NCBI RefSeq assembly: GCF_049723905.1
Contig: NZ_JBJKFD010000001.1
Location: 1,240,001 to 1,304,000 of the forward strand
Source: G963665185 sp049723905
GTDB taxonomy: Bacteria > Desulfobacterota > Desulfovibrionia > Desulfovibrionales > Desulfovibrionaceae
Reading direction: 5' to 3'
DNA length: 64,000 nt
Part shown: positions 36,509 to 46,047 of the stretch, piece by piece
Layout of the letters: every line of letters starts with the position of its first letter
Position numbering within the stretch: position 1 is the first letter of the stretch
Notes under the pieces: model-generated
Seen by the model: the letters and a program-made list of their open reading frames with translations, nothing else
Told to the model about the DNA's origin: nothing
Databases searched by the model: none
Program-made: the position numbers and the translations under genes

Positions 36509-38539
36509 ATGAACAGGAAAGGTTCCGACGAGTTCGCCGACACAAACGGCGTAACCGGTTCTTCTGCCGGAACAAAAGAAGGCGCGACCTGCCCCTTCCC
36601 CTGTCCCGGCGAAACCGAATACATGCTTCTGGCCCACTCCCTCCTGGCCGGAACCCTGGACTTCGCCCTTCTGATAGACGAACAGGGGATAATCCTGACC
36701 GCAAATGATAATTGCGGAGAATTTTTCGGGTATTCCACCGCCGACCTGTATGGACGATGTATTCTGGACGTCCTGCCCCCATCCACAGGAAAAGCCTACC
36801 ATCTTTATCTTCAGCAGGCCCTGCGCACCGGGGAGCCCCTGCATTTCAGTGACATCTCCCGCAAAGGCAGAGTCTACAGCACCAAAATACATCCGCTGCA
36901 CAACGAATCCGGCGCAATCATCCGGCTGGCAATATTTGCGCGCGACGTCAGCTTGGAAAAACACGCCGAACGCCAGCGTCTGCTTCTGGCTACCGCCCTG
37001 GAAAACGCAGCCGAGGCCATTATCATCATGGACCGGGAACTGCGCGTGGAATATGTGAACCAAACCTTCGAGAGCATGACCGGCTATCCGCAAAGCCAGA
37101 TAAAGGGACGGTGCTTGGACTTTATTTACGCGAACGAACAGCAGCGCGAACAATATGGCATCATCAAAGCATGGATAACCCAAGGTGAGGTTTGGGCCGG
37201 GCGTTGTGCCACCACCAACCGGGACGGAACCTCCTTTGAGTGCGCCAAGACCGTATCCCCCATCCGTGGACAGCATGGCGTGGTGGTAGGATTCGTGAGT
37301 GTCTGGCGCGATCTGGCCCAGATTTCCGAATTGGAACGCCAGCTGCGTGAAGCCCAGAAAATGGAAGCCATAGGCACGCTTGCCGGAGGGATAGCGCACG
37401 ATTTCAACAACATTCTAAGCCCCATCATGCTCCATGCCGAACTTGCCATATCGCAATTGCCCCCGAACGACCCCGTACTCGACTCGCTCAAGCAGATTAT
37501 GGAGGCGACCAAACGCGCGGCAAATCTGGTGGATCAGATTCTGAACATCAGCCGTAAAAAAAGCACGGACACCCCTGTACCCTTTTCCCTTGGGGCTCTG
37601 GTCAAGGAATGCATCAAACTGTTGCGCCCATCCCTGCCCGCTTCCATCGCCATCACTTACCACCCTGCCGTGGAGCAGGACGTCATCGTGGCCGATCCCA
37701 CGCAGATTCATCAGGTCATCATGAATCTGTGCACCAACGCGGCGCACGCTCTTGAACCCCAAGGCGGAGGCGAGTTGTCCATTTCCGTTTCCCGTGTGGA
37801 CAATGTTCCGAACCCGCAAGAAAACAGAAAATATCCTCCGTATCCCGCGCTGACTCCGGGGCCATACCTCAAGCTCACGGTCCGGGACAACGGACCAGGC
37901 ATTCCCCAGGATGTAATAGACAAAATTTTCGACCCTTTTTTTACCACCAAAAAATCCAAGGGCACGGGATTGGGATTGTCCGTTGTGCGGGGCATTGTTT
38001 CACGTCACAAGGGAGCGGTTCTGGTAGATAGCCGCCCCAGGGCGGGGGCCAGATTCCATGTACTCCTGCCTTGCCCCGAAGAAGCTCTCAGCACCCGGGC
38101 GGAGCTTCCCGCCCCATCCGGCAACGCTCCCCTGGGCAACGGGGAACGCATCCTGTTGGTGGATGACGACGAGGCCGTGGCCGGAAGTTTGGCCGCCACG
38201 CTCCTGCAATTGGGCTACGAGGTGCGGGTAGCCCGTTCCAGCCGCCGCGCCCTGGAAGTTTTCACCAGTGATCCAGAATATTACAACGTGATCATCACGG
38301 ACCTGACCATGCCCGGAATGTCCGGGGACGAACTTGCCGCCCACTTGCACGATATTCATCCGGCCATCCCCATAATCCTGGGTTCCGGAAGCCTGCCAGA
38401 AAAAGACGAAATCCGTGCCATCCCCGGCGTACGTCTGGCCTTGGGGAAACCGTACGATAGCGCGCGTCTGGCACAGGCTATACGGCAGGTTCTGGATACT
38501 GAAGATGAGTTGAATATCCCCGTATTCCAACCACGGTGA
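36509..38539 (+). CDS. Hybrid sensor histidine kinase (PAS-PAS-HisKA-HATPase-REC)
   Basis: A 676-residue soluble kinase. Two PAS domains span about 45-160 and 165-285 (DFALLIDEQGIILTANDN; AIIIMDREL...NQTFESMTGYP). The phosphoacceptor histidine is in GGIAHDFNNILSP, followed by an HATPase domain (NLCTNAAHAL, DNGPGIP, TGLGLSVVRGIV) and a C-terminal receiver (LLVDDDEAV, phosphosite in IITDLTMPGMSG). No transmembrane segments. It precedes the response-regulator gene by four bases and is divergent from the Hdr operon. Confidence 0.93.
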   Translation: MNRKGSDEFADTNGVTGSSAGTKEGATCPFPCPGETEYMLLAHSLLAGTLDFALLIDEQGIILTANDNCGEFFGYSTADLYGRCILDVLPPSTGKAYHLYLQQALRTGEPLHFSDISRKGRVYSTKIHPLHNESGAIIRLAIFARDVSLEKHAERQRLLLATALENAAEAIIIMDRELRVEYVNQTFESMTGYPQSQIKGRCLDFIYANEQQREQYGIIKAWITQGEVWAGRCATTNRDGTSFECAKTVSPIRGQHGVVVGFVSVWRDLAQISELERQLREAQKMEAIGTLAGGIAHDFNNILSPIMLHAELAISQLPPNDPVLDSLKQIMEATKRAANLVDQILNISRKKSTDTPVPFSLGALVKECIKLLRPSLPASIAITYHPAVEQDVIVADPTQIHQVIMNLCTNAAHALEPQGGGELSISVSRVDNVPNPQENRKYPPYPALTPGPYLKLTVRDNGPGIPQDVIDKIFDPFFTTKKSKGTGLGLSVVRGIVSRHKGAVLVDSRPRAGARFHVLLPCPEEALSTRAELPAPSGNAPLGNGERILLVDDDEAVAGSLAATLLQLGYEVRVARSSRRALEVFTSDPEYYNVIITDLTMPGMSGDELAAHLHDIHPAIPIILGSGSLPEKDEIRAIPGVRLALGKPYDSARLAQAIRQVLDTEDELNIPVFQPR

Positions 38540-38543
38540 GGCT

Positions 38544-39974
38544 ATGTCCGAAATACTGCTTATAGACGACGACAAAGCCATCTGCCAGGCCATTGCCATG
38601 GTTCTGCGCTCCGCCGGGCTGAAATCCGGAATGGCACACACTCTCAAAGAAGGCCGCGACCTCGCCCGCCAGAACAATTACGACGTGGTTGTGCTGGATG
38701 TGATGCTTCCGGACGGTAATGGCTTGGGCGCCATTCCCGATTTGCGGCAGGCCCCGTCTCAGCCGGAAATAATCATTCTGACCGGCGCGGGCGACCCTGA
38801 TGGCGCGGAGCTGGCAATCCGCAGCGGCGCCTGGGACTACATCACCAAGCCGCCCACCATGAACAAAATAAAGCTCACGGTGCAGCGCGCGCTGGACTAC
38901 CACGAGAGCAAACGACGCCGTACCCCGCCTGTGCTCAAACGCTGTGGCATTATTGGCGAGTCCGCCCCCATGCGCGACTGTCTGGACCAGGTGTCCAGGG
39001 CGGCGGCCTCGGATGGCGAAGTGCTCATCACCGGCAGCACCGGTACGGGCAAGGAACTTTTCGCAAAGGCCATCCACGTGAACAGCAACCGAAGCGAAGG
39101 CGACTTCATTGTGGTGGACTGTGCCGCCCTGCCGGAAAAGCTTGTGGAAAGCATGCTCTTCGGCCACGAACGCGGAGCCTTTACCGGTGCGGACAAACGC
39201 TTTGACGGCCTTATCCGCAAGGCACACAAGGGAACCCTGTTTCTGGACGAAGTCGGCGAACTGCCGCTGCCGACCCAACGGGCCTTTTTGCGGGTATTGC
39301 AGGAACATACGTTCAAGCCGGTGGGAAGCACCGAGGAAGTGGGAAGCGATTTTCGCGTGGTGGCCGCCACCAACCGGAATCTGGATGAAATGGTCGCCAA
39401 GGGGATGTTCCGCAAAGACCTGCTCTTCAGGCTGCGGACCATTCACATCGGCCTGCCCGAACTCAAAGACAGACCCGAAGACATCCACCCGCTCATAAGC
39501 CATTACGTCAGCCGTCGCTGCTGGAAACTCTCCATCCCCAACAAACGATGTTCCCCGGAATTCGTGGACGCCTTGCGCCAATATAGCTGGCCCGGCAACG
39601 TACGCGAGCTTATCGGAGCGCTGACCAGCAGCATTGCCACAGCTTCGGACGATCCGGTTCTGTTCGCCCGCCACCTGCCCACGGACATACGTGCCAGCGC
39701 CGTCCGTTCCACGCTGCAGGCGGAGCGGCAAGGCGGGGAAGTCTGTGCCAACGAAGATTGCGCACCTCTTTCACTAACGCACGGCTCACCGGAAGATTTT
39801 CCACGGCTCAAAGACTTCCGTGAGGCAACCATACACAATGCCGAACGCAACTACCTGCGCCATCTCCTGGCGCTTACGGAAGGGAAGATAGCCGCTGCCT
39901 GCAACGTGTCGGGACTGTCCCGCGCCAGACTGTACGCACTGCTGAAAAAATATGGCCTGCGCAAACACCCATAA
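38544..39974 (+). CDS. NtrC-family sigma-54-dependent response regulator
   Basis: A 476-residue activator: receiver (LLIDDDKAI, phosphosite LDVMLPDGNG, K in ITKPPT), AAA+ domain with Walker A GSTGTGKELFAKA, the sigma-54-contact loop GAFTGA, Walker B GTLFLDEVGELP and R-fingers, and a C-terminal Fis-type HTH (IAAACNVSGLSRARLYALLKKYGL). It pairs with the hybrid kinase just upstream. Targets are unknown; the neighbouring Hdr operon is an obvious guess but no sigma-54 promoter was found there. Confidence 0.95.
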   Translation: MSEILLIDDDKAICQAIAMVLRSAGLKSGMAHTLKEGRDLARQNNYDVVVLDVMLPDGNGLGAIPDLRQAPSQPEIIILTGAGDPDGAELAIRSGAWDYITKPPTMNKIKLTVQRALDYHESKRRRTPPVLKRCGIIGESAPMRDCLDQVSRAAASDGEVLITGSTGTGKELFAKAIHVNSNRSEGDFIVVDCAALPEKLVESMLFGHERGAFTGADKRFDGLIRKAHKGTLFLDEVGELPLPTQRAFLRVLQEHTFKPVGSTEEVGSDFRVVAATNRNLDEMVAKGMFRKDLLFRLRTIHIGLPELKDRPEDIHPLISHYVSRRCWKLSIPNKRCSPEFVDALRQYSWPGNVRELIGALTSSIATASDDPVLFARHLPTDIRASAVRSTLQAERQGGEVCANEDCAPLSLTHGSPEDFPRLKDFREATIHNAERNYLRHLLALTEGKIAAACNVSGLSRARLYALLKKYGLRKHP

Positions 39975-40136
39975 ATTTTTTTCGTTTGCTCCACCTTTTT
40001 CCCTTTTCCAGGACTGGCGCCACGCCCCGGTCAATGATATCGCCTAGCAAGTAGGGCAAGCGCCGTGCGCAAGCCGAATAGAAAGAAAAAAAGCTCCCCC
40101 ATCAACTCAAATTCACTTAGCTGTTCAGGAGCCGAC

Positions 40137-41362
40137 ATGTCGAAGAACTCTGCGCATCCCCACGTGTGGACCATGGCTTTCGTGGTCACCGGCAACCTCA
40201 TCGGAGCGGGTATTCTCGGATTGCCCATCAATACGGGACTGGCCGGGCTTGTTCCCGCTCTGGTCGGCAACGTGGTGATGTGGCTGCTGATGTTGACCAC
40301 CGCCATTGTGCTGTCCGAACAAAAAAGTCTGACGGAAAACAAAACGCGGACCTCCCCACTTTTTTCCGGGCCGAATTGGGGCAGGTGGGCAAATGGATAA
40401 CCGTCGTCGCCAACATGATCATCCTGTACGGTCTGCTTGTGGCCTACCTGAGCGGCGCGGGGTCCATCCTCCACAGCCTCTTCCATGGCGGTTCCGGCGA
40501 CCTCTTCATGTTGATATTCTTTTTGATAGCCACCACTCTTACCCTGTTCGGAATGGCCGTCATCCGCAAAGGCAACGCCATTTTCATGCTGTTGCTCTGG
40601 GTAACCTTCACCATTTTGGTGTTCATGGTGGGCGACCACATGGATACGCGGCGGCTGGCCTTTACGGACTGGGGTTTCCTGCCTGTAGCCCTGCCCATCA
40701 TGGTAACGGCCTTTCATTTCCACAACCTTATTCCGTCGCTGTGCCGCTCTCTGGATTTCGACAAAAAGGCCATCCGCAAGGCCATGTTCACCGGTACGGT
40801 CATCGGCCTGGTTATGAACGTGCTGTGGACATTTGTGGTTATCGGCGCCCTGCCGCTCAACTCCGACAGCAAAAGCTGCATCTACTACGCCTTCCAGAAC
40901 AATGAACCGGCCACCATTCCGCTGTCCCAGATGCTACACTCCCCCATGTTCACCATCTGTGCGCTGCTGTTTGCACTGCTGGCCATAACCACATCGTACA
41001 TGGCAAACGGAACAGCCCTTAAAAGCTTTATCCGCGACCTTACCTCCACGCACCTGGGCATAACCAATGAATGGATTGTGGCGGCCCTGGCCTTTTTGCC
41101 ACCCCTTGTCATCACGGTGCTCTTCCCCAACCTGTTTCTGCAGGCCCTGAACATCGTGGGCGGAGTGGGCATCAACACCATTTTCGGAATCCTGCCGGGT
41201 ATACTGCTCATCAAACAGGGGGGCCGCGCCCGAATGCTCGGCTACCTGCTGCTGGTCGCATTCTCTTTTGTCATGGTCTTTGAACTGGGGCAGGAATTCG
41301 GCCTGATATCCTTGCAGCCCGACGCTGAATACTGGAACTATCCGCTCAAGAATCCGTACTAA
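40137..41362 (+). pseudogene. Aromatic amino acid permease (HAAAP family, Mtr/TyrP-like) with a frameshift
   Basis: The N-terminal part (MSKNSAHPHVWTMAFVVTGN) reads in one frame to about 40330 and the rest (ELGQVGKWITVVANMIILYG to the end at 41362) reads in the -1 frame. Together they give a full-length transporter of about 408 residues with 11 or so membrane segments, including GNLIGAGILGLPINTG at the start, typical of tryptophan/tyrosine permeases. The junction lies near an A6 run at 40321-40326, consistent with loss of one base. CAGGAG precedes the ATG. It may be a true pseudogene, a phase-variable gene or a sequencing error. Confidence 0.8.
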
Positions 41363-41367
41363 AATAA

Positions 41368-41410
41368 ACAGGGCAGAGGTGGAATTTCCCCGCCTCTGCC
41401 CTGTTCTGTC
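41368..41410 (+). terminator. Terminator after the permease gene
   Basis: A 12-base perfect stem ACAGGGCAGAGG/CCTCTGCCCTGT is followed by TCTGTCTTTT, five bases after the permease stop. Confidence 0.9.
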
Positions 41411-41475
41411 TTTTGCAGAAACTGCCCCAAAGGCTTACCAAGACATTAAATACCTCTTTCAATATAGAATACGAC

Positions 41476-42477
41476 ATGCTAATTTTAATCATGTCGTACC
41501 TCACGCAACTTTTGCAGGACCCGCTTGCTTTTGGGAAGAAATATCCCATGCTCACTTTGCTCCAAGAAATTGGAAATCCGCGGGCTGCTTTATCCCTTCA
41601 GAGCAGCAGTTCACTTATCCCTGCCTATGAAGTCAAAAAACATATACGGGCAGATTATTTCAGCCTTAGAGACGGCCTGCTGCCGGGTGTACTCTCCCTG
41701 ATTCCTACCGACAATACCGACCCGGACGGTAAATTTTGCTATTGGCTTCCCTGGGCAAGGGACGCGATACTGAAAACCGAATTGCGCCCCCAAGAAAATA
41801 TGCCGGAAATACCCGAACTGTTTTTTACGGCCACCTTGGATGGTTGCAGCGTGTTCTTTAAAGGCGACCCTCATTTTCCCGTAGTCTATCATGCCAATGC
41901 CGAAAACATATCCAAAACTGTCAACCGCCCCAAAACAAGAAAGGAATTCCGGCAACGATACACTGCAACCGGTGAATGCATGCGCTCCATGCATGAAACG
42001 CTAGCGTTGGAAGAAGGCCTGCATGAACTTTTTCTTGATGCATCCGTGCGCTTCGCAGAAAGACAAATTCCAAAAATCTCCACGACATCCGTAAGCCCCA
42101 TGGACTACATGGGCGTGGAGCATTCGCCGACCTGGCGCACCATGATACCAAAGGAAGATAGACCCCTTCGTTCCATTATCGACAGCCCCAAAAAATTCAC
42201 AATAGAGGTCGGGACAAAGAGCGGATTTGTATTTGGTGTGTGCAAAAACAAAAACTGGAAATTTTATCTGCAAAAACAGGCAGACGTCACGATTTTTCAG
42301 TGGGATTACCATCGCCAAGCCGAGTCTTTCGGCAAATTGCGCACCTTTGCAAGCTATATCAACCCTGTAGATTATTGGCGTTGGGCTTTTTCCACGAAAG
42401 TAAGGTACAAATCCTATCAAATCCCCATGTCCTGCGAAGAAGTCTGGCCTTCGGGAGCTGGTCAGGTCATGATCTAA
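41476..42477 (+). CDS. Uncharacterised protein with a CNF1-like Gly-Cys...His pattern
   Basis: A protein of about 333 residues that I do not recognise as a whole. The segment FFTATLDGCSVFFKGD...VVYHANA places a Cys (codon 41845-41847) after L-x-G and a His (41890-41892) 15 residues later. This resembles the LSGC cysteine and histidine of CNF1-type deamidase toxins, from memory. No signal peptide or membrane segment is evident. Two ATGs (41476, 41491) are possible starts and neither has a ribosome site. It is monocistronic between terminators. Function as a secreted effector or toxin is a hypothesis only. Confidence 0.55.
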   Translation: MLILIMSYLTQLLQDPLAFGKKYPMLTLLQEIGNPRAALSLQSSSSLIPAYEVKKHIRADYFSLRDGLLPGVLSLIPTDNTDPDGKFCYWLPWARDAILKTELRPQENMPEIPELFFTATLDGCSVFFKGDPHFPVVYHANAENISKTVNRPKTRKEFRQRYTATGECMRSMHETLALEEGLHELFLDASVRFAERQIPKISTTSVSPMDYMGVEHSPTWRTMIPKEDRPLRSIIDSPKKFTIEVGTKSGFVFGVCKNKNWKFYLQKQADVTIFQWDYHRQAESFGKLRTFASYINPVDYWRWAFSTKVRYKSYQIPMSCEEVWPSGAGQVMI

Positions 42478-42495
42478 CCCCAATTTCAGCATACA

Positions 42496-42529
42496 AAAAT
42501 GGCGCGGTACTTTCGTACCGCGCCATTTT
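42496..42529. terminator. Bidirectional terminator between the CNF1-like gene and rubrerythrin
   Basis: A 15-base perfect stem (42496-42510, 42515-42529) with a TTTC loop has A- and T-runs at its outer ends and sits between two convergent genes. Confidence 0.92.
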
Positions 42530-42551
42530 TTATTCAGTATCTGTGACTGGC

Positions 42552-43130
42552 CTACCAGTTGGTGGCTTTCACCTCAAAATGAGCCTGGGGATGCAAGCAG
42601 GCGGGACATACGTCTGGGGCCTTGGTTCCCTTGTGCAGGTAGCCACAGTTGCGACAACGCCAGACGATTTCTCCGTCTTTCTCGAAAACCTTTCCATTTT
42701 CGATGTTTGCAATCAACGCCTTGTAGCGTTCTTCATGGTATGCCTCGGAAACACAAATGTTGCGGTACATCTTGGCAATTTCGGGGAAGCCTTCTTCCTC
42801 GGCAACATCGGCAAAGGCAGGGTACAGGTCGGAATGTTCCTCGTGCTCACCGGCAGCGGCAGCCATCAGACACTCCAAAGTGGTACCCATTTTTCCTGCG
42901 GGGTAACTGGCAGTAATCTCCAGCTCTCCGCCTTCCAGGTACTTGAACATACGCTTGGCGTGTTCTTTTTCGTGGTTCGATGTTTCTTCAAAGATATGGC
43001 TTATCTGCACATATCCTTCTTTTTTGGCAATAGAGGCGGCGTAGGTGTAGCGATTGCGAGCCTGGGATTCGCCAGCAAAAGATTTAAGCAAATTCTGTTC
43101 GGTACGGGTTCCTTTTACGGACTTGGACAT
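42552..43130 (-). CDS. rbr: Rubrerythrin
   Basis: A 192-residue peroxide-reducing di-iron protein. The ferritin-like domain supplies the Glu/His ligands (SFAGESQARNRY, EETSNHEKEHAK, AAAGEHEEHSD, CVSEAYHEERY) and the C-terminal rubredoxin-like domain has CRNCGYLHKG and CPACLHPQ. GGAGGA precedes the ATG. It is a common oxidative-stress enzyme of anaerobes that removes hydrogen peroxide with NAD(P)H-derived electrons. No PerR-type box was recognised upstream. Confidence 0.96.
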   Translation of the reverse strand: MSKSVKGTRTEQNLLKSFAGESQARNRYTYAASIAKKEGYVQISHIFEETSNHEKEHAKRMFKYLEGGELEITASYPAGKMGTTLECLMAAAAGEHEEHSDLYPAFADVAEEEGFPEIAKMYRNICVSEAYHEERYKALIANIENGKVFEKDGEIVWRCRNCGYLHKGTKAPDVCPACLHPQAHFEVKATNW

Positions 43131-43494
43131 TTTTTTCCTCCAGATAGAATGTAGGTTATGCCGTTTTTTTGTGAACGGCTTTTCTTCAACTGAACAGGAA
43201 GAATTCCTATTTAGTTTTAACCCTCAAGTCAACCCACAAAATAAAAAAACTTTCTTTTCATACCCCAAAATTCAATCCCGTGTACAGGGGCCCGGCAATC
43301 TACAAATGACGCTCATCCTAAGCGAAACAATAAAAAAGTTCACCTTTACACTCTTTACTGGTAGATAAAAACAAAAGTTTATGAGTTGTAGCAAATAGTT
43401 TCTCACTTTTATTTTCCCTTAATCGTTCTTGATCCACCCGCGGCAGGACACAAGGGGAAAGCCAGCTGTAACCGGATATGGGAGGTTGTATTTT
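43131..43494. other. Divergent intergenic region between rubrerythrin and the 77-residue gene
   Basis: A/T-rich throughout, presumably with promoters for both genes. No confident promoter or operator could be picked by eye. Confidence 0.35.
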
Positions 43495-43728
43495 ATGAAT
43501 GTCCCCCCCAGTACAGATGCACGATGGGAGGAAATCATCACAGGCCAAAAGACGTACACCCTCAAGTTTTTGGCTGCGAAAATTCTTCTAGGGCGGTTGA
43601 GGCGCAAGATACAGGCGGATGGTCCCTCCGTCAATACCTCCGAGGCGGTCAAGGAGCTTCACGCTCTGTTTACGAAGAATAAGGACAACGCCTCAGCCAA
43701 AGAAGACCTCAAAAACTTGTTCGGTTAG
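43495..43728 (+). CDS. Small conserved-looking protein, 77 residues, first gene of a two-gene unit
   Basis: Begins MNVPPSTDARWEEIITGQK and is rich in charged residues, predicted mainly helical. GGAGG lies nine bases before the ATG. No motif or metal-binding pattern is visible. It ends eight bases before the next gene, so the two are probably expressed together. I do not recognise the family. Confidence 0.65.
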   Translation: MNVPPSTDARWEEIITGQKTYTLKFLAAKILLGRLRRKIQADGPSVNTSEAVKELHALFTKNKDNASAKEDLKNLFG

Positions 43729-43736
43729 GAGGGGAT

Positions 43737-44753
43737 ATGCGACAGATGTTACTTGGCCTCAAAGAAACGATAGATGAGATTGCAGCCGGAAAGACTTTGT
43801 TGTTGGCAGGCGATGAAGGCCTTCTTGCGCAGCTTCCGAAAGGTAGTTGGATTGGCGGCACCATTCCTTATTTTATTTCAACAGATCAGGGAGGGCTGCT
43901 CTCCAGCGACAAGATCTTTGTAACTGATATATCGGATATTGCAGAATCGGTTATTCTGAAAAAATATACTGAGGATACCCTCGAAACTGTCTACCAGGAC
44001 GCAGGCGACGGTGGTTTCAGTTTTATAATCATTCCTGCCTCCAGCCCGGCGCACATTTCCTTTGCACTCAATGCCCCCAACTACAGCGATTTTGGCTCAC
44101 AGCCGCTTGTGGGCTGGATTTCCGGTGTAAAACTGGATGACCTCGGAAAAATAAAGCCCAAGGTCTTCAGCGGAAGAACCGGAAACAGCTACGAAGATGA
44201 AGCCCTGGTGATGCATGTGACCCTTGCTCCGGGGAAAGCCGTCGATGCAGGTATAATCAATATCTTCGAGCAGGGGGACGGGGACACGCTGACCTTTGAC
44301 CAGGATGCCTTCTCCTCGGAAGAGGTTATGGTCAACGGGGTCAAGAAAAACTTTGCAGAGTACATCACGGAAAACAAGCTCGACACCAAGCTGCCCCTCG
44401 TGGCCAACTACTACGGCGCCCTGATCAATACCAGCTTTCAAGCTGTTTCCCCGGAAGATGGCGTCAGCTTTTATGCGCCTGTCTTCTCCGACGTACGCTA
44501 CAAGCATGCAAAGCGCATTGATGACTACGCTGCCGCATTCAGCAAGCAGTTGATGGAGAATAACGTTGCAGGCAAAAAAATAGCCTTTTCATGCAACTGC
44601 ATTCTCAATTACCTCTATTCTGAGCTTGAAGGGAAAAAAACGGATCCTTTTGTAGGGCCGATCACCTTTGGCGAAATAGCGTATCAATTGCTCAACCAAA
44701 CATTGGTCTACATTGATATTCACGACGATAGCGACGTGATTGTAACGCTCTAG
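43737..44753 (+). CDS. Uncharacterised 338-residue protein with FIST_C-like C-terminus
   Basis: Cytoplasmic by appearance: no signal or membrane segments. The N-terminus contains GGTIPYFIST and a region rich in Asp and Ile. The C-terminal 70 residues (AFSCNCILNYLY, then VGPITFGEIAYQLLN) weakly resemble the end of FIST sensory domains, where S-C-x-G-R and F-x-x-x-G-E occur. AGGAGGGG directly precedes the ATG. It pairs with the 77-residue gene and ends before a strong terminator. A ligand- or amino-acid-sensing role would be guesswork. Confidence 0.65.
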   Translation: MRQMLLGLKETIDEIAAGKTLLLAGDEGLLAQLPKGSWIGGTIPYFISTDQGGLLSSDKIFVTDISDIAESVILKKYTEDTLETVYQDAGDGGFSFIIIPASSPAHISFALNAPNYSDFGSQPLVGWISGVKLDDLGKIKPKVFSGRTGNSYEDEALVMHVTLAPGKAVDAGIINIFEQGDGDTLTFDQDAFSSEEVMVNGVKKNFAEYITENKLDTKLPLVANYYGALINTSFQAVSPEDGVSFYAPVFSDVRYKHAKRIDDYAAAFSKQLMENNVAGKKIAFSCNCILNYLYSELEGKKTDPFVGPITFGEIAYQLLNQTLVYIDIHDDSDVIVTL

Positions 44754-44820
44754 AATCATAAGGGTATGGCGATTTACTAAACATAGATGGAAAGACAACC
44801 GCAGTTGATCCATATCAAAC

Positions 44821-44861
44821 AAAAAAAACGGGCAGCCCAAAGTGGGTTGCCCGTTTTTTTA
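44821..44861. terminator. Bidirectional terminator between the FIST-like gene and the DUF819 gene
   Basis: A stem of about 18 base pairs (AAAAAAACGGGCAGCCCA with TGGGTTGCCCGTTTTTTT, one G-U pair) with a three-base loop lies between convergent genes. Confidence 0.92.
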
Positions 44862-44880
44862 TTCCGCGTGTTCCAGATGG

Positions 44881-46047
44881 TCAGGAAATCATAAAACACA
44901 GCTGGGCCGTAAAAAAGGCCAGATATGTCCCGACGGCATAGCCGATAAGCGCCATCAACACCGACACGGGAACCAACCGCTCGTCATGGAATGCCGCAAC
45001 AACAGGAGCGGAAGCTGCTCCACCGATATTGGCGGCCGAAGCGATTGCAGCGGAAGAGACATCCAGTTTGAAAAGACGTGCTCCCAGCAGGCAGAAAAAG
45101 CCGTGCACGGCAATCCACAGATAAGCGGCCAACAGGAACCAAGGCGCCTGCGACAGCCCTTCAAGCGAACTGGTTGCTCCCATACGGGCCACAAACAAAT
45201 AGATAAGGGCTGTGGAGATAGGCCCCGTGCCCGGTATTTTTTTGGCCGGAGTAAAGGACAGTCCCAGTGCGAAGGTGGAAACCAGCAGAACGGTCCAGGT
45301 TCCGGCAGTAAATACGGGCTTGACCTCAGGCATTATGGGTGCCAGGGACTTTGCCAACGTCATGACGGCCAAGCCGAGGAAAAGCAGATACAGGACATGG
45401 TGCATTTCCAGCTTGGCATCCTTGCTCTGCAAGGCGTCGCCCAGTTTTTTCATACGGTCGAAATGCTCGTCGCTCACGCCGGTGAATTTGTTGAACCAGC
45501 CGCCCCATCGTTTACAGGTAAGCAGAATGGGGAGCCAGACAATATACACCATATTGTCGGCCAGTACGGCCAGCCCAAGGTCCACCTTGGAAATTTCCAC
45601 TGCCCCGGCTACGGCCGCCATGTTTCCGGTTCCACCGATCCAGCTGCCGGCAAGCGTGCCAAAGGCTTTCCAGGCGTCGGGCCCCAAAAAGTTGTGAAAA
45701 AGAGCATAAGAGCCTACGGCACCAACCATAACGCCGACACTGCCCATAAGCATAACGGCAATGACACGTCCCATGGAAGAAAATGCCGTTTTCACATCCA
45801 CGTCGAGCAGCATGATGGTAAGAAACATGGGGATGAGGTACAACTTCAATGTACCGTACACAGGATGGGAATTGGGAATAACCCCCGTGTTGGACAAGAT
45901 CATGGGGGTCAGATAAATCCACAACAGCGGAGGCAAAAAATCAAAAATTTTGGCCTTCGTTTTCCTGGCAAGAAAGAAATAAAACGCGCAAATTCCCGCC
46001 AGGACAGTAAACACGCCGTAATCCGATGTTATCAATGCTTCTTGCAT
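44881..46047 (-). CDS. DUF819 family membrane protein (YjcL-like)
   Basis: A 388-residue integral membrane protein with about ten hydrophobic helices. Family features include LTPMILSNTGVIPNSHPVYG, GSWIGGTGNMAAVAGA and ASAANIGGAASAPVVAAFH. AGGAGA precedes the ATG at 46047. The substrate of this family is not established; the inverted-repeat glycine-rich motifs suggest a transporter. The divergent neighbour is a PepT-like peptidase, which could suggest peptide or amino acid handling. Confidence 0.85.
   Translation of the reverse strand: MQEALITSDYGVFTVLAGICAFYFFLARKTKAKIFDFLPPLLWIYLTPMILSNTGVIPNSHPVYGTLKLYLIPMFLTIMLLDVDVKTAFSSMGRVIAVMLMGSVGVMVGAVGSYALFHNFLGPDAWKAFGTLAGSWIGGTGNMAAVAGAVEISKVDLGLAVLADNMVYIVWLPILLTCKRWGGWFNKFTGVSDEHFDRMKKLGDALQSKDAKLEMHHVLYLLFLGLAVMTLAKSLAPIMPEVKPVFTAGTWTVLLVSTFALGLSFTPAKKIPGTGPISTALIYLFVARMGATSSLEGLSQAPWFLLAAYLWIAVHGFFCLLGARLFKLDVSSAAIASAANIGGAASAPVVAAFHDERLVPVSVLMALIGYAVGTYLAFFTAQLCFMIS

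Noticed and set aside
40321..40327. Programmed -1 frameshift at AAAAAAG in the permease gene
   Set aside because: The heptamer is not aligned with the zero frame as X-XXY-YYZ, and no stimulatory structure was obvious; a simple one-base loss is more likely.
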